A DNA stretch of 64,000 nt. Source: Corynebacterium anserum (GTDB lineage: Bacteria > Actinomycetota > Actinomycetes > Mycobacteriales > Mycobacteriaceae). The notes beneath the pieces are model-generated. The model searched no databases, had not been told where the DNA came from, and worked only from the letters and a program-made list of their open reading frames with translations. Position 1 is the first letter of the stretch. The number at the start of each line of letters is the position of its first letter. The translations under genes and the position numbers were made by a program. Where the stretch lies: contig NZ_CP046883.1 of the NCBI RefSeq assembly GCF_014262665.1, positions 1,674,001 through 1,738,000 of the forward strand, written 5' to 3'. This document shows, piece by piece, positions 54,817 through 63,787 of this stretch.

Positions 54817-55902
54817 CTAAACATCAGAGGAAAAACGCAACCCGCCATCGGGAATCTGCACACCTGGCCACACACGCGCACCATGACGCAATTCGCAACG
54901 CGCACCAATCACCGCGCCTTCTCCAATGATGCAGTCGGTAAGAACGGCACGGGCGCCGATGCGAGCACCAGCACCAACCACACAGCGCTCCACGGTGGCA
55001 CCTGCCTCAATCTGCACCCCATCAAAAATGACTGAGGTGTCCAAACGAGCTCCCGCACCAATCTCTGCACCGCGTCCCACCACCGTGCCGCCCAGAAGCA
55101 AGGCACCGCCACCGACTACCGCAGAATCATCCACGAAGGCTTCGCCCGTGTGGCCTTCCAACAATGGCGAGGGAGCAATGCCGCGAACCAAATCAGAGGA
55201 TCCTCGCACAAAGTCATCCGGGGTCCCCATGTCGCGCCAATATGCTTGATCCACATGGCCAAACACACGCAAATTACGTTCCAGAAGCTCTGGGAACACC
55301 TCGCGCTCAACGGAAATGACCCGTCCCTGTGGGATTGCCTCAATAATGTCACGATTGAATACGTAGGTTCCCGCATTAATCTGGTCTGTCGGTGGATCTT
55401 CCGTCTTTTCCAAGAAGGCACTCACTCGCCCATCATCGTCTGTGGGAACGCAACCGAAGGCGCGGGGGTCAGCCACTCTCAACAGGTGAAGAGTCACATC
55501 GGCTTTACGTTTGACGTGGCTGTCCAACACAGCATTGAGGTCGGTCCCACCCAACACATCACCGTTGAAGATCATCGCGCGGTCGTAACGCAGACGACTG
55601 AGAACGTTACGGATACCTCCGCCAGTGCCCAACGGCTCATTTTCAACCACGTATTCAATCTCTAGGCCAAAATCGGAACCGTCGCCGAAGTATTCCTCAA
55701 ACACCTCTGCGCGAAAGGAGGTCCCGAGTACCACGTGGTTCATTCCTGCGGCTTTAATGCGAGCGAGCAAGTGACGTAGGAATGGGTAGCCGGCAGTGGG
55801 AAGCATCGGCTTGGGGATGGTGTTGGTCAGCGGGCGTAGACGTGTGCCTTTGCCTCCGACCAAAATGACCGCGTCAGTATTGGCTGCAAGATTGTCAGAC
55901 AT
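54817..55902 (-). CDS. Mannose-1-phosphate guanylyltransferase-like (ManC/RmlA2 type)
   Basis: A 361-residue nucleotidyltransferase. The signature is VILVGGKGTRLRPLTNTIPKPMLP near the N-terminus, with EPLGTGGGIRNVLS and FNGDVLGGTDLNAVL further on. The C-terminal third is a left-handed beta-helix of hexapeptide-type repeats (VDDSAVVGGGALLLGGTVVG onward). Orthologues near wbbL in C. glutamicum are annotated rmlA2 and act as the GDP-mannose pyrophosphorylase; the GDP- versus dTDP- specificity cannot be read from sequence. ATG 55902 starts the conserved part. It is in the same run as wbbL and rmlD, but with a 233-bp gap from wbbL. Confidence 0.85.
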   Translation of the reverse strand: MSDNLAANTDAVILVGGKGTRLRPLTNTIPKPMLPTAGYPFLRHLLARIKAAGMNHVVLGTSFRAEVFEEYFGDGSDFGLEIEYVVENEPLGTGGGIRNVLSRLRYDRAMIFNGDVLGGTDLNAVLDSHVKRKADVTLHLLRVADPRAFGCVPTDDDGRVSAFLEKTEDPPTDQINAGTYVFNRDIIEAIPQGRVISVEREVFPELLERNLRVFGHVDQAYWRDMGTPDDFVRGSSDLVRGIAPSPLLEGHTGEAFVDDSAVVGGGALLLGGTVVGRGAEIGAGARLDTSVIFDGVQIEAGATVERCVVGAGARIGARAVLTDCIIGEGAVIGARCELRHGARVWPGVQIPDGGLRFSSDV

Positions 55903-56135
55903 ACCTAGTGTTCTTCGCATCCTTCTCGCGGAAGTCGTATCACTTCCGCGTAGCGTGTTCATCCCCTGCGCGTGCTATGGCGCGTGCCTGGGAGTTATCT
56001 TGTTGCCCTGGAGACTAACTGACGCCACCAATGACTCCGACTATCCACGCCGTAGACTACGAAAATATTGTGTACCTGTGATCTACAACAGGTGCTGTCA
56101 TCCGCAAAAGACAGCATCTGGGTGTTCCTCGTCGC

Positions 56136-57071
56136 CTAGACGCCGTGGCTTTTCTTTTCCTCTTGCTCCTTTTGCCGTTGTTCCTTTTTCAGGGCGCGCT
56201 GTGCCAATGTCACAGCAATAATGCACCGTGTGCTGAGACCGGCTTTCAACACTGCTCGTACGGGAGCATATTTCCAGCCCACTAGACGATCGGCTTGAAA
56301 GCGATACGCGCTATCGTGATGCGCCTTAAGGGTTATTTGCGGATGCTTACTGGCCGAGTGGCCCTGGGCATGGGCGATTTCCGCCGCGGGAGTGAAAATA
56401 TTCAGCCATCCAGCTTTGCCCATGCGGTCACCAAGATCCACGTCTTCCATGTACATGAAATACCGCTCGTCGAAACCATTGACAGACTCGAATGCGTCCC
56501 AACGCAACAGCAGGCAGGAGCCAGACAGCCATCCAGCCCGGCGTTCGTTGCTCATATCCGTATCATCAAGGTAACGCTTAGTCCACGGGTTATTTTTCCA
56601 TACCGGCCCCAACAGTGCATGACCAATTCCGGATCCTAGCTGCGGAACTGCACGGGCTGAGGGGTACACGGAGCCGTCAATCTCACGTATCAGCGGTCCG
56701 ACGGCACCCGCGCGCGGATGACGCTCCATCGCTTCGATCATCCGGTCGATCGCACCCTGGTTGAACACAACGTCGGGGTTCACGATCATCAGGTAGTCGG
56801 TATCAATCTCACCAGACTGACGTTTATCGCGTAGAGCTTTCCATCCGATATTCATCCCCGCTCCGTATCCCACGTTGCCGCCAGAGTGAATGAGCTCCAC
56901 CGGCATCGGATGATCAGCGCGGCAGACGGCCTCAGGGACCCCATCGCGAGAACCATTGTCGACGATCACCACGTGCCCTCCCCGCTGAGTTGCGGCAGGG
57001 ATAGAGTTCACGAAATCCCACAAGTGCTGTCCTGGGGAATAAGTGACAGTGATGATCGCGATGGGTGCCAT
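56136..57071 (-). CDS. wbbL: Galactan-linker rhamnosyltransferase WbbL
   Basis: A 311-residue GT2 glycosyltransferase that adds rhamnose to decaprenyl-PP-GlcNAc, building the linker that joins arabinogalactan to peptidoglycan. It has the GT2 pattern: IIVTYSPGQHLWDFV-like start, VDNGSRDG, GGNVGYGAGMNIGWK, and the metal site IVNPDVVFNQGA. ERYFMYMEDVDLGDRMGKAG is the conserved catalytic ED region. The last 20 residues are very rich in Glu, Gln and Lys. The start at 57071 (MAPIAIITVTYS) is preferred over longer frames. Twelve bases separate it from rmlD. Confidence 0.93.
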   Translation of the reverse strand: MAPIAIITVTYSPGQHLWDFVNSIPAATQRGGHVVIVDNGSRDGVPEAVCRADHPMPVELIHSGGNVGYGAGMNIGWKALRDKRQSGEIDTDYLMIVNPDVVFNQGAIDRMIEAMERHPRAGAVGPLIREIDGSVYPSARAVPQLGSGIGHALLGPVWKNNPWTKRYLDDTDMSNERRAGWLSGSCLLLRWDAFESVNGFDERYFMYMEDVDLGDRMGKAGWLNIFTPAAEIAHAQGHSASKHPQITLKAHHDSAYRFQADRLVGWKYAPVRAVLKAGLSTRCIIAVTLAQRALKKEQRQKEQEEKKSHGV

Positions 57072-57082
57072 GCTCAGGGAGC

Positions 57083-57964
57083 CTACTCCACAGCGTGAAT
57101 CAATCCGTCCTGCCACGCGGGAAGAGGCTGAAGACCAGCGTCCACCCACTCCTCAAGGGACAAGGCGGAGTTCACAGGGCGAGGCGCAGGCACTGGATAC
57201 TCGGCACTGGTGATGGGGGTGACCCTCTGCGGCTCGTGACCTGTCGCCGCAAAAGTGGCCTGAGCCAAGTCACACCACGTGATGGGATCTCCACTACCGG
57301 CACAGTGCAGAACTCTCGGCAGATCTGCTGGTACAAGGTGTTCGTGCTCACCCGCTAACACTGCCGCCACCTCGCATAGGGCTGCTGCCAAGTGCGGGGC
57401 GTACGTTGGACGCCCCCACTGGTCATCCACTACGGAAGGGTTCACACCCCGATCTGCGAGATCCGCCATGGTGCGCACAAAGTCTCGCCCTGTATTAGCT
57501 GGACCTGTGTACACCCAGCTAGTCCGCACGACTATGCCGCCCGCTTCCAACACAGCCTTTTCTCCCTGCAACTTGGAACGCCCGTACTCATTGATCGGCT
57601 CGGTCGGATCCGTTGGGTGGTTGGTCTCCCCTCTTTTCCGACGCCCACTGAACACATAGTCAGTGGATACATGGATCATCGGAATACCTAAACGCGTGCA
57701 CTGCTGCGCAAGCAACCCTGGCGCGCGGCCATTGACCGCGTACACTTCCTCGCGCACATCGGGGCTCTGTGCGCCGTCCACGTTGGTAAACGCTGCCAGG
57801 TTCACTACGACGGTGGGCTGGGATGGTGGCGTTGGGAAAAAGGGCGACAAATCGCAGTTGCCAGCGAGATCCATATCAGAGCGGGAGAGGCCGCGCAGGG
57901 TTGGAACCAGGCAGGACATTGCACGCCCCACCTGACCATGAGCGCCGGTGACAAGAAGTTCCAT
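57083..57964 (-). CDS. rmlD: dTDP-4-dehydrorhamnose reductase
   Basis: A 293-residue NAD(P)H-dependent reductase that completes dTDP-L-rhamnose, the donor used by WbbL. The nucleotide motif is VTGAHGQVGRAM, the catalytic triad includes Thr101 in HVSTDYVFSG and Tyr127-x3-Lys131 in YGRSK, and RTSWVY follows. The gene lies 12 bp upstream of wbbL on the same strand, so donor synthesis and its use are co-expressed. The dTDP-rhamnose genes rmlA/B/C are not in the window. The ATG at 57964 is divergent from the LCP gene. Confidence 0.95.
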   Translation of the reverse strand: MELLVTGAHGQVGRAMSCLVPTLRGLSRSDMDLAGNCDLSPFFPTPPSQPTVVVNLAAFTNVDGAQSPDVREEVYAVNGRAPGLLAQQCTRLGIPMIHVSTDYVFSGRRKRGETNHPTDPTEPINEYGRSKLQGEKAVLEAGGIVVRTSWVYTGPANTGRDFVRTMADLADRGVNPSVVDDQWGRPTYAPHLAAALCEVAAVLAGEHEHLVPADLPRVLHCAGSGDPITWCDLAQATFAATGHEPQRVTPITSAEYPVPAPRPVNSALSLEEWVDAGLQPLPAWQDGLIHAVE

Positions 57965-58229
57965 GTTTCTAGTGTGACATTGATTGATGCTGTGGCCGAG
58001 ATGCGGTGCACTCTCAAGAGCGTGACGTGGGGGAGTCTACGAACGAAGATATTCTCCAGCGATCTCAAGAAATGACACTTTACGTAGGGATACAGCCCCC
58101 AACGATCTCGAAGAATGAGACTTTGCGCACGAAGAAAGAGTTGGTTGTCCCTTTTGCCAGGCGGACGCAGTAAAGTGTGGACAGAATTTTTGACCACCCG
58201 GTGCCTACTTGTAGAGATAACAAGGATCA

Positions 58230-59957
58230 ATGACTGAGCAGCCCCAGGACACAGCGCGTAAAAACGCACACACGCCTCGCCACTCCCGGCACATCCACTC
58301 AGCGTACCCGCGCAAGCCGCTACGCCAATTTGGATCCAAGCCGGTGAAGACCGTCCTGGCAGCTCTATCCGCATTCACCCTACTGGGCACGGGCGTGGGG
58401 TACGCCACCGTCGGTAACCTCAACCATGAATTAGCGCAGGCCAACGGTCTCGACCTCGGATCGCAGCCCGATGGCGCCACCGACATTTTGCTCGTCGGCG
58501 TGGACTCACGCACGGACGCACAGGGCAATCCGCTGACGGAAGACGAAATTAAGATGCTCCGGGCGGGTGATGAAGAGGCCACTAACACAGACACCATGAT
58601 CCTCATCCGCATCCCGAATGACGGTTCTTCGGCCACGGCCGTCTCTCTTCCTCGAGACACGTATGTGTCCACCCCTGACCAGGGCAATATGAAACTCAAT
58701 GGCGTGTACGGAACTACCAAGTACCTGGAGAGTCAAAAACTCTCGGGTAGCGGATTATCGAAAAAAGAAATAGAAGAACGGTCCACAGAGGCAGGCCGTA
58801 AGGCGCTGATCTCCTCCGTGGCGGATCTCACCGGCATTCACGTGGACCACTATGCCGAGGTGGGTCTGCTGGGCTTCGTTTTGCTGACCGACGCCGTCGG
58901 CGGCGTCGATGTGTGTCTCAACGAAGCAGTCGACGAGCCACTATCCGGTGCGAAATTCCCGAAGGGACAACAGACCCTAGACGGCAAAGATGCGCTCAGT
59001 TTCGTCCGCCAACGCCACGAACTTCCACGCGGCGATCTCGACCGCATCACCCGCCAGCAGGCTTACATGGCCAGCCTGGCCAATCACATCCTGAGCTCGG
59101 ATACCCTCACCAATCCATCCCAGATCAATCGACTCACCGAGGCCGTGAAGCGTTCAGTCGTTCTCGATGGCGACTGGGACATCATGGGTATGGCCACTCA
59201 GATGCAGAACCTGGCCGGCGGCAACGTGAGATTCGAAACCATCCCAGTCACCTCGTTGGACGGTACTGGCGACTACGGCGAGTCCATCGTCACCGTAGAC
59301 AAGAACCAAGTGCACAAATTCTTCGAACACCTCGCCGGAGAAGACGAGAAGAAGTCCTCCGATAAGGAAGCCTCGGACAAGCACGACGGGGATAACGACA
59401 ACTCCAAGATCGACGATTTCAACGCAAGCGATTACACCATCGACGTGCTTAACGGTGGCGAGGTGCCGGGATTAGCCGCGTCAGTGGGAACACTCGCGAA
59501 GAACTATGGTTACCGCACGGGTGAAGTGGGGAACGCTCCAGAATCCGGTATTTCTGAATCGCAAGTCAACGCTAAAGACAAGAACGATCCAGCGGCTCGT
59601 GCCATTGCTCGTCAACTGGGTGGTCTCAAGGTCATCGAAGATCCATCCCTGGGTGATAAAGAAATTTCCGTCACCCTCTCCGGCACCTACCACGGCCCTG
59701 GCTCTAAGGGGCCAAGCGATGCTCCCCTGCAGGACCCGAACTCCGAATTTGTCGGCACGCACACTGAGGGTATGAAAGACCTCGACGGTGACGGTGTAGC
59801 AGACTCGGATTCTTCCTCTAACTCTGACCACGGCTCTGGAAACTCCACTTCCTCGGGGAATTCCGACGTGGTGGGTACCGAAGGTGTCGTCGCCGACAAA
59901 CCTCAACTCAACCGCCCTATCGACGCCGGTTCCAACGCCCCAATGTGCGTGAATTAA
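58230..59957 (+). CDS. lcpA: LytR-CpsA-Psr (LCP) family glycopolymer ligase
   Basis: A 575-residue membrane enzyme that attaches arabinogalactan or related polymers to peptidoglycan. A 45-residue basic cytoplasmic tail, one membrane helix (about 45-65), the LCP domain and a C-terminal LytR_C domain are visible. LCP residues include DSRTD, DTMILIRIPNDG, SLPRDTYV and FVRQRHELPRGDLDRITRQQ. LytR_C starts at YTIDVLNGGEVPGLA near residue 400. The C-terminus is Ser/Asp/Asn-rich. The locus next to wbbL and rmlD matches C. glutamicum lcpA. AAGGAT lies just before the ATG. Confidence 0.94.
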   Translation: MTEQPQDTARKNAHTPRHSRHIHSAYPRKPLRQFGSKPVKTVLAALSAFTLLGTGVGYATVGNLNHELAQANGLDLGSQPDGATDILLVGVDSRTDAQGNPLTEDEIKMLRAGDEEATNTDTMILIRIPNDGSSATAVSLPRDTYVSTPDQGNMKLNGVYGTTKYLESQKLSGSGLSKKEIEERSTEAGRKALISSVADLTGIHVDHYAEVGLLGFVLLTDAVGGVDVCLNEAVDEPLSGAKFPKGQQTLDGKDALSFVRQRHELPRGDLDRITRQQAYMASLANHILSSDTLTNPSQINRLTEAVKRSVVLDGDWDIMGMATQMQNLAGGNVRFETIPVTSLDGTGDYGESIVTVDKNQVHKFFEHLAGEDEKKSSDKEASDKHDGDNDNSKIDDFNASDYTIDVLNGGEVPGLAASVGTLAKNYGYRTGEVGNAPESGISESQVNAKDKNDPAARAIARQLGGLKVIEDPSLGDKEISVTLSGTYHGPGSKGPSDAPLQDPNSEFVGTHTEGMKDLDGDGVADSDSSSNSDHGSGNSTSSGNSDVVGTEGVVADKPQLNRPIDAGSNAPMCVN

Positions 59958-60055
59958 TCTCCAACGAAAACGAGGGAATCTCCGCGCCAACCTCGGTATT
60001 GTCTCCATATTGTCGCCAGCGGTTTTCCCGCGTCGGCCTCGGTATTCTGGTGGGC

Positions 60056-60772
60056 ATGGATCTAATCGCTCCCCTGCTTAGCAACCCGGCCGAACCCCGG
60101 CTGACCACATACACGGATGCCGGCCGCATGGAACTCTCCGCCGTCACTTTGGCCAACTGGCAGTCGAAAGTCGCCAACCTTCTCATGTCGATTGGCATCG
60201 GCGCCGGTGACGAGGTTGCTATCTCCGCGACGCCGGGATGGCAACCGGCGGTGATCGCTATCGGCTGCTGGCGCGTGGGTGCTTCCATCATTGACGCGAA
60301 GCTCTCCTCAATGCCCGATTCCCCTCCGTCCACTGCACGCGTACTTTTTACGGACTCTGTCGCCTTTGCCGAAGCTTTCGAGGCCAGTGAAGCAGGAGCG
60401 CAGATTGAAGAAGTCTACGTGCTGTCTGACGACCCTTTTGGTCGCGGAGTGGAGGAATGCGGCGGCGACATTCCTTTTGGTATGAACGATTTTTCCCCTG
60501 AACTGCGCGCACAGCCGGATGTTTTTCTCGGACCGGAACCCCAAGCTGAAAGCAACGATCTCCCAGTATTGGGCAATTACGCTCAACAGCTGAACCTGAA
60601 CAATGGACAACGTGTCCTCTTGGAAATGTGGGATGGTGCCGAGGGGCTCAAGAAATGCCTCAGCCCTCTCAGCGTCCAGGGATCCGTCGTGGTCACCACA
60701 GATACCACTGACGAACGTCTCTCCCAGCTGGCAGACACGGAAAAGGCCCACGTCATCCCTCCAATCCGGTAG
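60056..60772 (+). CDS. TIGR03089 family protein
   Basis: A 238-residue actinobacterial protein of the TIGR03089 family, related in its first part to AMP-binding acyl-CoA synthetases but far shorter. The N-terminal part (LTTYTDAGRMELSAVTLANW, then KVANLLMS, and GDEVAISATPGWQPAVIAIG) resembles the early ANL domain, without the ATP-binding P-loop and adenylation motifs. It probably cannot adenylate by itself. ATG 60056 gives the conserved MDLIAPLLS start; the longer frame from 59945 would overlap the lcpA end. It follows lcpA on the same strand by 98 bp and is convergent with the ABC permease. Confidence 0.88.
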   Translation: MDLIAPLLSNPAEPRLTTYTDAGRMELSAVTLANWQSKVANLLMSIGIGAGDEVAISATPGWQPAVIAIGCWRVGASIIDAKLSSMPDSPPSTARVLFTDSVAFAEAFEASEAGAQIEEVYVLSDDPFGRGVEECGGDIPFGMNDFSPELRAQPDVFLGPEPQAESNDLPVLGNYAQQLNLNNGQRVLLEMWDGAEGLKKCLSPLSVQGSVVVTTDTTDERLSQLADTEKAHVIPPIR

Positions 60773-60862
60773 GAAGTACGACGCAGGCTGTTCCTCGGAC
60801 GCATAAGTTCTAGAAGTTCAGGTGTACTCAGGTCTCACCGCGCCCGGGATACCAACTGCGAG

Positions 60863-61693
60863 CTATTGAATATCTCTCTTCTGGTTGGATACCAAACCAA
60901 TCACCACCGAGACGATCAGCCAGAGTGCTAAGACAGTCAGAGAATGACCGATCGATACACTCCCTCCTGGCATCAGTCCTTGTTCAGAGAGGGTGATGTC
61001 ATTAACCACATGCCCTGGTGACCAGTGGTAGAGAAATTCCACCCACGTGTATTTCGATTGAAACGCCAGCAGGATGTTCTCGATGACCAAAATCCACACC
61101 AGTGGCAGAGTCAGACCTGCCACTCGGTTACGTGTCAAAGCCGCCACACCTGCACCAATCAATGCGTAGACGGGCATGGCAATCGCATTAGCCCACATGG
61201 CCGTAAACGATCCACCGACAAATTCAGTACCCGGAGCAACGCTCGCGATAAGCCAAGCAATGGCGCCACCAGCTCCCCACAGGACCAGGAGCATGACAAC
61301 TAACAACACATAGCGTGCGGTTAGCCACTGCCAGCGCCCTTTCTGGGTGAGGAATGCATGGGCATTCATCTTGCTGTTGATTTCCTGTGCAGTCGACGAT
61401 GCGCCGTAGACCACGGACAAGAGCAGGAAGATCGAGGCACCAGTAGCTATATCTGGCCACTGGAACGTCACGGTGTCTCCTGATTTAAACAACGCCATCA
61501 ACGTGACCGGTCCAAAAAGGCTGCCAAGGAATAGAACGCACCACACCCAGGTGCGCCGCACGGTGACGTTTTTGACCCACTCAGACTTCAGGGAACGAAG
61601 GAATTGGCTGCCGGAGCCTACGGGCGATGTCCCCTTCATAGATAGGGGAGCGTTCTGTGTTTTCTGGGCTTTCTGTGTCGCTGAGGTATTCAT
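60863..61693 (-). CDS. ABC-2 type transporter permease
   Basis: A 276-residue integral membrane protein with about six hydrophobic segments (around 48-65, 84-100, 130-155, 160-185, 195-215 and 248-268) after a 40-residue Ser/Thr/Gln-rich N-terminus. The pattern (LKSEWVKNVTVRRTWVW near the start, NSKMNAHAFLTQKGRWQWLTA) is that of bacitracin- or drug-export-type ABC-2 permeases. It starts two bases after the stop of the ATPase gene, so they form one transporter. The substrate is unknown; peptide antibiotic or lipid export is the usual role of this class. Confidence 0.9.
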   Translation of the reverse strand: MNTSATQKAQKTQNAPLSMKGTSPVGSGSQFLRSLKSEWVKNVTVRRTWVWCVLFLGSLFGPVTLMALFKSGDTVTFQWPDIATGASIFLLLSVVYGASSTAQEINSKMNAHAFLTQKGRWQWLTARYVLLVVMLLVLWGAGGAIAWLIASVAPGTEFVGGSFTAMWANAIAMPVYALIGAGVAALTRNRVAGLTLPLVWILVIENILLAFQSKYTWVEFLYHWSPGHVVNDITLSEQGLMPGGSVSIGHSLTVLALWLIVSVVIGLVSNQKRDIQ

Positions 61694-61695
61694 TG

Positions 61696-62658
61696 CTACT
61701 GATCCTCCGTCGGGGTCTGAGTGCGATACTCTTGTGCATTCGCGGTAGCGGCCAAGAAGCGTTGTTCTAGATTGGCTGCCACGGTATTGAGCTGTGTGAT
61801 GAGGTAGCCCTGAGACAATGCTGTTTGGGCAATGTGGGTTCGGATTTCTGCGTCGCTCTGCCCCTGGGGGATCTGCACGCTGAGAACCCGGTCCATATCA
61901 ACATCGACGGTCAACCCTTCGCGCCGCAGCTGTTCTGCCAGTAGGACCGCCTCACGGGATTCCACCACAATCGTGGTTCCCTCAGAGAGGAACTCGTCCA
62001 TGGTGAATTCACCAATAAGCTCACCACGACCAATCACCACCAAACGATCAGCGGTTTGTTGCATCTCGGACAGCAGATGAGAGCTGACCAGTACCGCCCG
62101 ACCGTCGCTAGCTAACTGGCGGATAACACGACGTATCCAGCTCACGCCTTCCGGATCCAAGCCGTTGACCGGTTCATCCAACAGCAGATGCTGTGGGTTG
62201 CCCAGCAACGCTGTGGCCAGACCTAGGCGCTGCTTCATGCCCAGGGAATAACCTCCGACCTTGCTTTTCGCAGCTTGGGTGAGGCCGACTAATTCGAGGC
62301 ACTCGTCTACCCGTTTATCGCTGATCCCCGCCCCCGATGCGATGGCACGCAAATGGTTTCGCCCTGAGCGTTTGGGGTCGAACCAATAGGAATCCAATAC
62401 CGAGCCGGCGACTGCAGCTTTGCGATCCAGCGCGCTGAACGCCCCGCTGTACGCTTCCCCAGTGGAGTATGTGCCGCTGAAGTTCACATGTCCACTGGTG
62501 GGAGCATCGAGTCCCAGCATGCAGCGCATCGAGGTGGATTTACCGGAGCCATTTGGCCCCAGGAAACCTGTTACTTGGCCATCCGGAACGTGGAAATTCA
62601 AATTGCGGACGGCAGTTTTCTTTCCATACCGCTTGTGTAGATTCTCAACCGTGATCAT
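61696..62658 (-). CDS. ABC transporter ATP-binding protein
   Basis: A 320-residue ATPase paired with the permease just downstream. The N-terminal domain carries Walker A GPNGSGKST, the signature SLGMKQRLGLA (QxLGL variety), Walker B LLLDEPVNGLDP and the H-loop SSHLL. The C-terminal 100 residues match the regulatory tail of DrrA/CcmA-type exporters. ATG 62658 is the conserved start (MITVENLHKRYGK); longer frames lack family support. The 247-bp upstream stretch includes an inverted-repeat array and the response-regulator gene lies beyond it on the same strand. Confidence 0.93.
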   Translation of the reverse strand: MITVENLHKRYGKKTAVRNLNFHVPDGQVTGFLGPNGSGKSTSMRCMLGLDAPTSGHVNFSGTYSTGEAYSGAFSALDRKAAVAGSVLDSYWFDPKRSGRNHLRAIASGAGISDKRVDECLELVGLTQAAKSKVGGYSLGMKQRLGLATALLGNPQHLLLDEPVNGLDPEGVSWIRRVIRQLASDGRAVLVSSHLLSEMQQTADRLVVIGRGELIGEFTMDEFLSEGTTIVVESREAVLLAEQLRREGLTVDVDMDRVLSVQIPQGQSDAEIRTHIAQTALSQGYLITQLNTVAANLEQRFLAATANAQEYRTQTPTEDQ

Positions 62659-62736
62659 GGTGTCTATTATTCTGTGCAGCCCCTCGACGCACATCGGACT
62701 GAAGTACCATTTACGCGGCAATCAAAAGGTCACCTC

Positions 62737-62855
62737 AGGGTATGAGGCTCGGTAAGAACCCCTAGGGGTCAGACCTATCGCCCGTCGGATATACGGCCCG
62801 ACGAAGATCCCAAAAAGTCCCTAGGGGTGACGCCGGTAGTCCCAGGGTATGGGAC
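62737..62855. promoter_or_regulatory. Cluster of inverted repeats upstream of the ABC exporter
   Basis: AGGGTATGAG (62737), the perfect palindrome ACCCCTAGGGGT (62758-62769), CGTCGG/CCGACG (62783-62803), a second GTCCCTAGGGG (62817-62827), and GTCCC..GGGAC around AGGGTAT (62839-62855) occur in 119 bp. Paired CCCTAGGGG and paired AGGGTATG words suggest dimeric regulator binding. The NarL-type regulator next door is the first candidate. Confidence 0.5.
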
Positions 62856-62905
62856 ACGACAATAGAGGCAGACGGCAAACGCCTCAGAAGGACTCTTCGG
62901 AACCA

Positions 62906-63709
62906 CTATCGCTCTTCACGGCCACTATCGAGAAGGCTCTGCTGATCCACCAGCCCATGTTTGAACGCGAAAAGCACGGCATGCACTCGGTCGCGAGAGT
63001 TAGTCTTCATAAGAACGCGCCCCACATGGGTTTTTACCGTGGATAAGGAGATATATAGTTCATGGGCTATCTCTTGGTTGCTGTGGCCTTGAGCCATGAG
63101 CACGAGGATTTTCTTTTCCCTCGGTGTGAGTGGTTCAGGCAGCCCTAGCGTCGGATCTAAATCTTCTTCCTGCACCGACGCCGGCTTCCCCTCCCCGGAG
63201 TCCATAACGGAGGGAGAGGTTGTGTCTGAAGTCCCTCGTTGACGCACCTGCCGGAGCAGCCGCGCAGTAGCCTTCGGGCTGATAACCGCGGTAGATTCCC
63301 CAACTGTGCGCACTGCGGCGATCAATTCTTCCGGTTGTGCATCCTTCAGTAGAAAACCACTAGCGCCCGCTTCTACGGAGTTCATCACATAGTTGTCTGT
63401 ATCGAACGTGGTAAGCATGACAATCCTGGTTGGCTCACCCGCGGGGCCCAGGGGGCGCATCTGCACAATCTCTTTGGTGGCAGTGATTCCATCCATGACG
63501 GGCATCTGCACGTCCATGAGAATCACGTCTACCGGCTGGGATTGGGCTAATGCGCAGGCTTGCTTTCCGTCCTCCGCCTGCCACATAACGTGCAGGTCAT
63601 CCTGGGAGTCGAGGACGAGAGAGAAACCAGCGCGTACCAGCTGTTGATCATCCACCAAGCCCACGGTAGTAACTGTCTGATTCGTGGAACTCTGTATGGA
63701 GCTATTCAT
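62906..63709 (-). CDS. NarL/LuxR-type response regulator
   Basis: A 267-residue two-component regulator. The receiver domain (12-130) has Asp20/21, the phospho-acceptor Asp66 in VILMDVQMP, the MLTTFDTD switch Thr, and Lys in FLLKDAQ. The LuxR helix-turn-helix is LTPREKKILVLMAQGHSNQE then IAHELYISLSTVKTHVGRVL near the C-terminus. An insertion of about 45 residues, Ser/Thr/Glu-rich, separates the two domains, longer than usual for NarL proteins. The histidine kinase gene lies directly upstream, and the ABC exporter downstream, which suggests control of that exporter. Confidence 0.93.
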   Translation of the reverse strand: MNSSIQSSTNQTVTTVGLVDDQQLVRAGFSLVLDSQDDLHVMWQAEDGKQACALAQSQPVDVILMDVQMPVMDGITATKEIVQMRPLGPAGEPTRIVMLTTFDTDNYVMNSVEAGASGFLLKDAQPEELIAAVRTVGESTAVISPKATARLLRQVRQRGTSDTTSPSVMDSGEGKPASVQEEDLDPTLGLPEPLTPREKKILVLMAQGHSNQEIAHELYISLSTVKTHVGRVLMKTNSRDRVHAVLFAFKHGLVDQQSLLDSGREER

Positions 63710-63787
63710 GGTTCTACCCTAACTACATGAGTGCGGTATCTCGCTGCACTCACTATGCGAGTGCCGTAGCTCGATCACGCGCAGGAG

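Noticed and set aside
58205..58720. 171-residue minus-strand frame
   Set aside because: It is antisense to the LCP gene start and has no supporting features.
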